Shown here in pieces: positions 1 through 5,267 of a stretch of 6,656 nt of DNA (positions within the stretch are counted from its first letter, which is position 1; each line of letters starts with the position of its first letter). The stretch spans positions 1-6,656 of the forward strand of contig JAQVRG010000090.1 in the NCBI GenBank assembly GCA_028701165.1. Reading direction: 5' to 3'. Both the position numbers and the translations under genes were made by a program. Origin of the DNA: Eubacteriales bacterium (GTDB taxonomy: Bacteria; Bacillota; Clostridia; Christensenellales; CAG-138). The notes under the pieces are model-generated. The model saw only the letters and a program-made list of their open reading frames with translations. It did not search any database and was not told the origin of the DNA.

Positions 1-567
1 ATGAACCCGAGCATCGATACGATTTCCAAGGCGATCAAAAAGGCCAACGCGCGCAACGTGTTCGTGCTGCCCAACAACAGCAACATCATTTTGGCCGCTC
101 AGCAGGCTTCGGAGCTCGTTTCCTGCAATGTGGTCGTGCTGCCTACAAAGTCCATTATGCAGGGCATTTCGGCTGCTATGGCCTTTATGGAGGACGCGTC
201 CGTTAAGGACAACACCGCGAATATGACGCGGGCGCTGCAAAATGTCGTTACCGGTTTGGTTACCTACGCGGTGCGCGACACCTCCTTGAACGGCAAGCAT
301 ATCAGCGAGGGCGACGTGATCGGTATGCTCAACGGCGAGATCGCGGAGGTGGACGGCGATGTGACGAGCGTCGGCGCGGCGCTGCTGCGGCGCATGCTCT
401 CGCAAAAGCCGGAGGAACCCGTCGTGACGGTGTTCTACGGCGAGGATGTGACGGAGGCGGACGCAAACGCCATGGCGGCTTCCGTGCAGGCGGATTATCC
501 CGACGCGGAGTTTGCCGTACAGTCCGGCGGCCAGCCGCTTTACTATTATTATTTCGCAGTGGAGTAA
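1..567 (+). CDS. fakA: Fatty-acid kinase subunit A (FakA/YloV, DAK2-type), C-terminal part
   Basis: This is the C-terminal 188 residues of the FakA/YloV family. FakA is the ATP-binding subunit that phosphorylates fatty acids held by a FakB (DegV) protein, feeding exogenous fatty acids into phospholipid synthesis in the cytoplasm. The family-typical stretches are visible: NVFVLPNNSNI (about residues 19-29), VVVLPTKSI (44-52) and the terminal GGQPLYYYYFAVE. Full-length members are roughly 550 residues, so the N-terminal DAK2 kinase domain lies upstream of the window. The ATG at base 1 is almost certainly an internal methionine, because the sequence begins mid-domain. The stop codon overlaps the recG start in TAATG, so translation of the two is probably coupled. 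Family membership is recognised from conserved motifs; activity is known from the family and cannot be shown here. Confidence 0.9.
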   Translation: MNPSIDTISKAIKKANARNVFVLPNNSNIILAAQQASELVSCNVVVLPTKSIMQGISAAMAFMEDASVKDNTANMTRALQNVVTGLVTYAVRDTSLNGKHISEGDVIGMLNGEIAEVDGDVTSVGAALLRRMLSQKPEEPVVTVFYGEDVTEADANAMAASVQADYPDAEFAVQSGGQPLYYYYFAVE

Positions 568-2576
568 TGCAGTCTATACAACTAACAAGCATTAAAGGCA
601 TAGGCCCGCGCCGGGCGGAACTGCTCGGCAAGCTGGGCCTTGCTTCTTTCTATGACCTGCTCTGCTTCGCACCGCGGGACTACAAGGACTATTCCCGGTG
701 CGAAAGCGTGTGCGACTGTGCGCATGGACAGGATGTGGCCATATGTGTGCATATCGACGGCGAGCCGAAGCTTGCGCGGGTGCGGAAGGGCTTGTCCGTC
801 GTATCGGCGCAGGCCGCCGACGATACGGGGAAGCTCCAGCTTGTTTGGTATAACCAACCGTACAGAAAACAACAGCTTCATAAGGATATGACGTTGTATG
901 CCTGCGGCCGCGTCGATCTTACACGCGGGCGCAAGATCATCAATCCGGTGCTTTCCTTGGCGCTGCCGGGGATTTTACCCGTTTACCCGCTGGTGCAGGG
1001 CGTGCGGCAGAGCATGCTGCGGGACGCGGTGCGAAACGGCCTTGCGGCGTTTGGCGAACAGATCGAGGAAACGCTTCCCGCGGCGCTTCGGCAAAAATAT
1101 GATGTGGCGGAAAGGGCTTACGCGCTGCGCAATCTGCATTTTCCGTCCGATATGCAGGCGCTGCAAAAGGCGAAACGGCGGCTTGCCTTTGAGGATATGC
1201 TGACCTTTCGGCTGATGATCGATTCCTTGAAGCGGCGGCGCGTGCAAAACGGCGGCGTTGCTTTTGTGCCCGCCGACGCGGAGGCGTTTGGCGCGCGTTT
1301 TCCTTTTTCCTTTACGGCGGCGCAAAAGCGAATACTGGGCGAGATCGCCGCGGATATGCGCGCGGATAGGCCCATGAACCGCTTGATACAGGGGGACGTG
1401 GGCAGCGGCAAAACCGTACTTGCGCTCTACGCTATGGCTACGGCGGTGGAAAACGGTTATCAAGCGGTGCTGATGGCGCCCACGGAGATATTGGCCGTGC
1501 AGCATTTTTGCGCCGTCAGCCGCCTTTTTGGCGATGGCGCGTGTCTGTTGCGCGGCGGCATGAAAAAGCAGGAGCGGGAGGAAGCGCTCGCGGCGATCGC
1601 CTCCGGGCGGGCGCGCGCGATCGTGGGCACGCACGCGCTGCTGCAATCAGGCGTCGTGTTTGATAAGCCCGGCGTGGTGATCGCGGACGAGCAGCATCGC
1701 TTCGGCGTGCGCCAGCGCGCGCTGCTGGGTAACTGCGGTACGCCGGACGTGCTGATCATGTCCGCAACACCCATTCCCCGCACGCTTGCCTTGCTCCTGT
1801 ACGGCGATTTGGACGTATCCGTCCTCGACGCGCTCCCGCCGGGGCGCACGCCTGTCAAAACCAGCTTGGTGCCCCAAGAAAAACGCGAGGCGATGTATGA
1901 TTTTTTGCAGGCGCAGGTGGACGCGGGACGGCAGGCGTATGTCGTGTGCCCGCTGGTGGAGCCGTCCGAGACGCTGGAGGATGTATGCTCCGCCAAGGAG
2001 CTGTATATGTGGCTGAAAAAGCGCCTTCGCGCGCGCGTAAGCCTCTTGCACGGACAGATGAAGAACGAGGAAAAGGAAGCGGCGTCCGCCGCCTTCCGCG
2101 ACGGCGGGATCGACGTGCTGGTATCCACAACCGTGATCGAGGTTGGCGTGGACGTGCCCAACGCAACGATCATGATAATCGAAAATGCGGACAGGTTCGG
2201 GTTGGCGCAGCTGCATCAGCTGCGCGGGCGCGTGGGACGCGGCACGGCGGTCTCCTATTGTTTTTTGCTTGCGAAAAATCTTTCCGACGCGGCGCGGGAG
2301 CGGCTGGAAACGCTGATCAAAAGCAACGACGGCATTGTGATCGCGCAAAAGGATCTTGCGATGCGCGGCCCGGGCGAATTGCTGGGCAAACGTCAGCACG
2401 GCCTCTCCGCTTTTTCCGCTTTGGCGCTCGCTAACGATATGCAGGTGCTCAAAGCCGCGGAAAACGCCGCTATGGATATCCAAACGGACGACGCGCTGCG
2501 CGCCCAATGCGGCGCTGTGATCGAAAGGGCGCTGTTAGCTGTAGAGGAAGCGGAAAAACAGATCGCTTTCAATTAA
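567..2576 (+). CDS. recG: ATP-dependent DNA helicase RecG
   Basis: RecG is a superfamily 2 DNA translocase that remodels stalled replication forks and branch-migrates Holliday junctions. This 669-residue protein is close to the usual length of about 680. An HhH-like segment (IKGIGPRRAELLGKLGL, 9-25) precedes the OB-fold wedge domain (about 50-140) that splits the fork. The helicase core has Walker A GDVGSGKT (276-283), the DExH box DEQHRFG (374-380), motif III SATPIPRT (399-406), motif V around 519-532, and motif VI QLHQLRGRVGRG (548-559) with its arginines. The RecG-specific C-terminal block DLAMRGPGELLGKRQHG (596-612) separates it from Mfd and PriA. The start is the ATG overlapping the fakA stop, which agrees with the family N-terminus. 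All catalytic motifs are intact. No clear terminator follows the stop, so read-through into the spore-protein genes is possible. Confidence 0.97.
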   Translation: MQSIQLTSIKGIGPRRAELLGKLGLASFYDLLCFAPRDYKDYSRCESVCDCAHGQDVAICVHIDGEPKLARVRKGLSVVSAQAADDTGKLQLVWYNQPYRKQQLHKDMTLYACGRVDLTRGRKIINPVLSLALPGILPVYPLVQGVRQSMLRDAVRNGLAAFGEQIEETLPAALRQKYDVAERAYALRNLHFPSDMQALQKAKRRLAFEDMLTFRLMIDSLKRRRVQNGGVAFVPADAEAFGARFPFSFTAAQKRILGEIAADMRADRPMNRLIQGDVGSGKTVLALYAMATAVENGYQAVLMAPTEILAVQHFCAVSRLFGDGACLLRGGMKKQEREEALAAIASGRARAIVGTHALLQSGVVFDKPGVVIADEQHRFGVRQRALLGNCGTPDVLIMSATPIPRTLALLLYGDLDVSVLDALPPGRTPVKTSLVPQEKREAMYDFLQAQVDAGRQAYVVCPLVEPSETLEDVCSAKELYMWLKKRLRARVSLLHGQMKNEEKEAASAAFRDGGIDVLVSTTVIEVGVDVPNATIMIIENADRFGLAQLHQLRGRVGRGTAVSYCFLLAKNLSDAARERLETLIKSNDGIVIAQKDLAMRGPGELLGKRQHGLSAFSALALANDMQVLKAAENAAMDIQTDDALRAQCGAVIERALLAVEEAEKQIAFN

Positions 2577-2591
2577 CACATTTATTACCAT

Positions 2592-2620
2592 TCATATTTT
2601 CATCATAACGGCACAAATTA
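2592..2620 (+). promoter_or_regulatory. Candidate sigma-G-type promoter of first SASP gene
   Basis: TCATAT at 2592-2597 and CAAATTA at 2614-2620 are separated by 16 nt. They resemble the forespore sigma-G pattern (-35 like GCATAT, -10 like CATNNTA) with one mismatch in each element. A start point near 2627 would give a short leader to the Shine-Dalgarno at 2640. SASP genes are classic sigma-G targets, which is why I looked here. The match is by eye in an AT-rich gap, so chance is a real alternative. Confidence 0.4.
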
Positions 2621-2639
2621 AGCCCACATCCAAACGAAA

Positions 2640-2648
2640 AGGAGGTGA
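2640..2648 (+). promoter_or_regulatory. Strong ribosome binding site that fixes the first SASP start
   Basis: AGGAGGTGA is a near-perfect complement to the 16S rRNA 3' end. In-frame GTG (2645) and TTG (2651) codons lie inside or too close to it. The ATG at 2654 sits 8 nt past GGAGG, so it is the likely start. Confidence 0.85.
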
Positions 2649-2653
2649 GTTTG

Positions 2654-2719
2654 ATGAACAGCAATAGCAACAGCAACAGTGGCAGCGGCAGCAACAGCGG
2701 TAGCAGCAGCAATCAGCCC
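2654..2719 (+). repeat. AGC/AAC-rich low-complexity coding tract
   Basis: The 5' end of the first SASP gene is built almost entirely from AAC, AAT, AGC, AGT, GGC and GGT codons, giving a run of Asn-Ser and Gly-Ser dipeptides (residues 2-20). The tract is imperfect at DNA level, with synonymous third-base variation, so it is not a clean microsatellite. The second paralog has only a short, Lys-rich equivalent, so the tract is specific to this copy. Confidence 0.75.
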
Positions 2720-2905
2720 GTCGTTCCCGAAAAGAAGGATTACCTCAATTCCCTTAAATCCGAGGTCGCTTCTTCTCTGAATGTGAATCTCAAGCAGGGC
2801 TATAACGGCGATTTGTCCACGCGTGAAGCCGGCAGCATCGGCGGCGAGATGGTAAAACGCATGATCAACTATGCAGAGAACAATATGAGCAACACAAACC
2901 AGTAA
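2654..2905 (+). CDS. Alpha/beta-type small acid-soluble spore protein (paralog 1)
   Basis: This gene encodes an 83-residue alpha/beta-type SASP. These proteins saturate forespore DNA, shift it toward an A-like form, protect it from UV, heat and oxidants, and supply amino acids when degraded at germination. The N-terminus is low-complexity (Asn/Ser/Gly, residues 2-20), followed by NQPVVPEKK, an N-terminal motif common in clostridial SASPs. The conserved core has LKSEVASSLNVNL (34-46), a GDLSTREAGSIGGEMV block (52-67) and KRMI. The expected cleavage site for the germination protease GPR is Glu37-Val38; the family often has Glu or Asn-Glu where this protein has Ser-Ser. The insert KQGYNGDL between VNL and the Gly-rich block is the clostridial form. 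Start chosen as ATG because of the ribosome binding site spacing. A close paralog follows 61 nt downstream. Confidence 0.93.
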   Translation: MNSNSNSNSGSGSNSGSSSNQPVVPEKKDYLNSLKSEVASSLNVNLKQGYNGDLSTREAGSIGGEMVKRMINYAENNMSNTNQ

Positions 2906-2907
2906 AG

Positions 2908-2937
2908 GCATAGCCTTCAGTGTGTAGCTTCATAAAC
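2908..2937 (+). promoter_or_regulatory. Candidate sigma-G-type promoter of second SASP gene
   Basis: GCATAG at 2908-2913 and CATAAAC at 2931-2937, with a 17-nt spacer, resemble a sigma-G -35/-10 pair. The -35 core GCATA fits well; the -10 keeps CAT but lacks the terminal TA. A start near 2944 would lie just before the GGAGG at 2955-2959. The -35 overlaps a small hairpin (AAGGC, loop ATA, GCCTT, 2905-2917) directly after the first stop codon; that hairpin has no T-run, so I do not call it a terminator. Confidence 0.35.
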
Positions 2938-2966
2938 GAGCAATCCGTAAGGAAGGAGGAACAGGC

Positions 2967-3170
2967 ATGTCCAAGTCCAATAGAAGCAACAAATCCAAGC
3001 TGCAAGGCTTGAAGTCCGAGGTGGCGTCATCCCTGAACGTAAACCTCAAGCAGGGCTACAACGGCGACTTGACCGCGCGTGAAGCGGGCAGCGTCGGCGG
3101 CGAAATGGTGAAGCGTATGATCCGCTACGCCGAGCAGAACAACGGCAGCAGCACCCAGTCTTCCAACTGA
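2967..3170 (+). CDS. Alpha/beta-type small acid-soluble spore protein (paralog 2)
   Basis: This 67-residue alpha/beta-type SASP is the tandem paralog of the preceding gene, with the same DNA-coating role in the forespore. From LKSEV to YAE the two proteins match at 38 of 42 positions, differing only by conservative Ser/Thr, Thr/Ala and Ile/Val changes plus one Asn/Arg. The DNA differs at many synonymous third positions, so the duplication is old and under purifying selection. The N-terminus (SKSNRSNKSKLQG) is short and basic and lacks both the Asn-Ser-Gly tract and the PVVPE motif of paralog 1. The predicted GPR cleavage is Glu18-Val19. The C-terminus is a Ser/Asn/Gln tail. The start ATG has GGAGG 7 nt upstream. 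The length is typical for the family. Confidence 0.94.
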   Translation: MSKSNRSNKSKLQGLKSEVASSLNVNLKQGYNGDLTAREAGSVGGEMVKRMIRYAEQNNGSSTQSSN

Positions 3171-3179
3171 TCCAAGAAA

Positions 3180-3256
3180 GGATCGGCAAAACGCTGAACC
3201 GCGATAACGGGATAACCGCAAAAAGGCGGGTTGGTATGGAAAAGCGTTTGCGATCC
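3180..3256 (+). other. Predicted long stem-loop in the SASP 3' untranslated region
   Basis: The arms 3180-3194 and 3244-3256 can form 13 base pairs (GGATCG, CAAA and CGC against GCG, TTTG and CGATCC), with single-base bulges at 3186 and 3191. Inside, AACCGC (3214-3219) can fold on GCGGGTT (3226-3232) with one bulge and an A-rich loop. There is no T-run after the outer stem, so it does not look like an intrinsic terminator. It could stabilise the long-lived SASP mRNA, or be a decayed repeat. Pairing was done by eye without energies. Confidence 0.4.
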
Positions 3257-3272
3257 CATACGCCGTGACCGC

Positions 3273-3296
3273 GTATACAATAAGACCCGCGTTCCG
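3273..3296. repeat. Imperfect direct repeat, copy 1 (partner at 5203-5226)
   Basis: The stretch begins GTATACAATAA and continues with AC, GT and CCG in the same register as the partner copy; 18 of 24 positions match. It overlaps the left arm of the terminator at 3283-3312. The two copies flank the regulator-methyltransferase unit. The core GTATAC also fits the operator pattern of the FadR subfamily of GntR regulators. Confidence 0.45.
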
Positions 3297-3312
3297 TCAG
3301 GAATGCGGGTCT
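3283..3312. terminator. Bidirectional intrinsic terminator between convergent SASP and methyltransferase genes
   Basis: AGACCCGCGTTCC (3283-3295) pairs over 13 positions, with one G-T wobble, to GGAATGCGGGTCT (3300-3312), leaving a 4-nt loop. Read on the - strand, the stem begins 6 nt after the methyltransferase stop codon and is followed by the T-rich tail TTATTGTATA. On the + strand the tail (GTCGGTTTAG) is poorer, so the main direction is probably the methyltransferase transcript, with weaker use for the SASP transcript. Confidence 0.85.
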
Positions 3313-3318
3313 GTCGGT

Positions 3319-4488
3319 TTAGAGAAGCCAAAATCCCTGCCGCCCGTGATCGTCTACGGCTTGCAGTATGTTTTCCGTGGGCGCGGCGCAAAGCGTATCG
3401 CCCGCTTTGGGAAAAAAGGTGTGGATGGCAGGGAGAAAGATGCCGTCCTCGTCGTGTCCCAGCGCCACATAAGTATGCGCTGCACCTTCGGGTATGGATA
3501 CGCAGACGCGCGTTGCGTCCGTATCGGCGGTCACGCCGGGCGTTTCCAAATCGTTCAGCTCATAGGTGAAGGCCATGGCGTGGGACGCGTCAAAAAGGGA
3601 AAATTCCTGATGCGCGCCTAAGAGGCGCTTGCGCAGCGTGTGAAGCGCGATGGGGGAAGCGTCCGCCGCCACCCACGCGCGATCCATCTGCGAGGAAACG
3701 GCCGCCGTGGTGCCGCTGCCGGAAAAAAGATCCATAACCAAATCGCCGGGCCTGCTGGATGCGCCGATGATGCGGCGCAGCAGCGCTTCGGGCTTTTGCG
3801 TGCTGTAGCCCGTGCGCTCCGGGTCGCGCTGGTGAAGATGTTCGATGTCATCCCACACGTCGGAGGGATAGACGAGATCGTCCTCGTAGTAAGCGTAGGT
3901 TTTGCCCCCGGCGCGGATGGAATAAAACACGCGTCCGCGATCATCTACGCTTCGCTTCATATGGTTGCGGCGCATGGGGCCGCGCGGCACGCCGGTCGCC
4001 TGAATATCAAAATACTGCTTGGAGCTCTTTCGGTAGAACAGGATATTGTCATGTTTGCGGGAAAAGTGCTTGGTGGAGCGTCCGCCAGACTTGTACGCCC
4101 AAACGATCTCATTGACAAAATTCTTTTCACCGAAGATCTCGTCCAGCAGCACGCGCATCACGGCACATTTGCGCTGATCTACATGCAAATACAGGCTGCC
4201 CTCGGGAGAGAGCATATCCCGGCAGGCGCAAAGCGCCGTGCGCATCATGGCAAGATAGGTCTCAGCGTCCAGCGTGTCCGCGTAAACGGGGATCGTCACG
4301 CTTTTTCTTCCGCCTGTTTGCATGGTGAAGGTATCGCCGGTACCGAACGGCGGATCGAGATAGATAAGCTGTACCTGTTCACGATAGCTTTTTAGGAGCA
4401 TGGAGCATACCGCCTCCGCGCGGCCCAGTATGAACTGTCCCGGTCCGCCGCAGGCATGCCGTTCGCCCTTTAGGGTGATTTGCTCCAT
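3319..4488 (-). CDS. Solitary beta-class DNA methyltransferase (probably N6-adenine)
   Basis: This gene encodes a 389-residue S-adenosylmethionine-dependent DNA methyltransferase. Catalytic motif IV, LDPPF (44-48), comes before the S-adenosylmethionine-binding motif I, DLFSGSGTT (253-261). That order defines the beta class shared with type III Mod-like enzymes. DPPF usually marks N6-adenine methylation, whereas SPPY marks N4-cytosine. Other landmarks are the motif V/VI region DMLSPEGSLYLHVD (91-104), a likely target-recognition region (about 135-225), motif X TGYSTQKPEALLRRI (227-240) and a motif II region AWVAADASP (271-279). About 100 residues after motif III have no motif I recognise. The start ATG has GAGG 5 nt upstream, inside the sequence linking it to the regulator stop 10 nt away. 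No restriction gene is present within the window, so a regulatory (orphan) methylase is possible. The target site cannot be read from the protein. Confidence 0.9.
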   Translation of the reverse strand: MEQITLKGERHACGGPGQFILGRAEAVCSMLLKSYREQVQLIYLDPPFGTGDTFTMQTGGRKSVTIPVYADTLDAETYLAMMRTALCACRDMLSPEGSLYLHVDQRKCAVMRVLLDEIFGEKNFVNEIVWAYKSGGRSTKHFSRKHDNILFYRKSSKQYFDIQATGVPRGPMRRNHMKRSVDDRGRVFYSIRAGGKTYAYYEDDLVYPSDVWDDIEHLHQRDPERTGYSTQKPEALLRRIIGASSRPGDLVMDLFSGSGTTAAVSSQMDRAWVAADASPIALHTLRKRLLGAHQEFSLFDASHAMAFTYELNDLETPGVTADTDATRVCVSIPEGAAHTYVALGHDEDGIFLPAIHTFFPKAGDTLCAAPTENILQAVDDHGRQGFWLL

Positions 4489-4498
4489 AATGACCTCG

Positions 4499-5131
4499 CT
4501 ATTTCTTTACGTTCATGATGTGCGCCTCCATCAATTCCTTGGCGCGCTGCGCGTCGTGCGCTTGAATGGCTTCAAAAATGGCGTGATGCTCCTCTGTGGA
4601 TTTGTGCGTGCGCTCGGGTATGGAAAGGGAGGAGCGGCGCGCGCGCTGCACATTTTGATGGAGTGAAGTGAGAATATGCTTAAGCGTGCGGCAGTTGCTC
4701 GCCGCAAAGATCGTATCGTGGAACTGGGAATCCAGACGCGCAAGATTTCCCGCGTCATTCTTTGTGGTATACATATCCATCAGCGCGATGGTTTCGGTCA
4801 GTTGATCCATCTGCTCCTGATTGATGCGCTGTGCGGCCCAATACGCAGCTTGTCCTTCCAAAAGATGCCGGATGGTGAAAATGTCGTCTATATCCGGCTT
4901 GGAAATGCCTTGCACCGTTACGCCGCGGTTGGGAATGGAGATGACCAAATCTTCAAGCTCAAGCTGCTTGAGCGCTTCGCGTATCGGCGTGCGGCTTACG
5001 CCCAGCTCCTCCGCCAGCTTGGTTTCGACCAAAAAGGTGCCCGTTTCATAGCGCCCTTCCAAAATATCGTTACGCAGCTGTTTATACACCTGCGCGGTCA
5101 GTGATTGCTTGTCGCCAACATCGAATTTCAT
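4499..5131 (-). CDS. GntR-family transcriptional regulator, FadR subfamily (FCD domain)
   Basis: This 210-residue DNA-binding regulator has an N-terminal winged helix-turn-helix (about residues 10-75). Its ETKLAEELGVSRTPIREALKQLE recognition region is diagnostic of GntR proteins; a helical FCD ligand-binding domain follows (about 80-208). The FCD metal ligands are all present: Asp134 and His138 in LDSQFHDTIF, His182 in EHHAI, and His204 in MEAHIM. This suggests a metal plus a small carboxylate effector, which cannot be named. It lies 10 nt upstream of the methyltransferase on the same strand, so the two are probably co-transcribed. A TTG at 5137 in the same frame has an AGG at ideal 6-nt spacing, whereas the ATG at 5131 is 12 nt away; the true start may be the TTG, adding two residues. 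The longer open frame running up to 5581 overlaps vanW and is not the gene. Confidence 0.92.
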   Translation of the reverse strand: MKFDVGDKQSLTAQVYKQLRNDILEGRYETGTFLVETKLAEELGVSRTPIREALKQLELEDLVISIPNRGVTVQGISKPDIDDIFTIRHLLEGQAAYWAAQRINQEQMDQLTETIALMDMYTTKNDAGNLARLDSQFHDTIFAASNCRTLKHILTSLHQNVQRARRSSLSIPERTHKSTEEHHAIFEAIQAHDAQRAKELMEAHIMNVKK

Positions 5132-5164
5132 GTTCAAAAAGCACCTGCACTTTCTTTCCCTATC

Positions 5165-5193
5165 ATTGTACGCGCAAGGTGAGGCAAACGCAA
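5165..5193 (-). promoter_or_regulatory. Candidate sigma-A promoter for the regulator-methyltransferase operon
   Basis: Read on the - strand, TTGCGT (5193-5188) and TACAAT (5170-5165) are separated by 17 nt. The -10 matches the consensus at five of six bases; the -35 keeps only the TTG. A start near 5158 leaves about 20 nt before the TTG or ATG start. The position fits the gene start well, but the weak -35 suggests activation or low output. Confidence 0.45.
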
Positions 5194-5201
5194 GAAAAAC
5201 A

Positions 5202-5209
5202 TGTATACA
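5202..5209. promoter_or_regulatory. Candidate GntR/FadR-type operator
   Basis: TGTATACA is a perfect 8-bp palindrome containing GTATAC. This fits the published FadR-subfamily pattern GT(A/C), 0-1 bases, (G/T)AC. It lies 8 nt upstream of the candidate -35 of the regulator's own gene and in the region shared with divergent vanW. Autoregulation is therefore reasonable, and control of vanW is possible. The site is short, so chance occurrence cannot be excluded. Confidence 0.35.
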
Positions 5210-5226
5210 ATAAAACAAAAGTACCG
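5203..5226. repeat. Imperfect direct repeat, copy 2 (partner at 3273-3296)
   Basis: The first 11 bases, GTATACAATAA, are identical to copy 1. Then AC, GT and CCG recur at the same spacing, giving 18 of 24 matches. It overlaps the candidate operator. The rest of the 5132-5267 intergenic region holds the promoter described at 5165-5193, the SD of vanW, and a CATACTA heptamer at 5235-5241; I see no RNA gene in it. Confidence 0.45.
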
Positions 5227-5267
5227 AAACGGGACATACTAAAGAAAAAAACTGCGAGGTACTTGCC

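Noticed and set aside
1460..2507. Long - strand open frames opposite recG (also 975-1646)
   Set aside because: They are antisense to conserved helicase motifs, rich in Arg/Ser/Ala/His without any domain, and overlap one another; they are shadows of recG codon bias.
2645..2905. GTG start at 2645 for the first SASP
   Set aside because: The codon is inside the Shine-Dalgarno sequence itself; the ATG at 2654 has correct spacing.
3640..4395. 251-codon + strand open frame opposite the methyltransferase
   Set aside because: It lies wholly antisense to a gene with intact methylase motifs, has no recognisable domain and no clear ribosome binding site. GC-rich third positions easily open antisense frames.
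5209..5235. Terminator-like hairpin plus TTTTGTTTTATT on the - strand upstream of the regulator
   Set aside because: The stem is only five pairs with a mismatch, and no gene upstream on the - strand would need it. The T-rich run is more simply part of an AT-rich promoter region.
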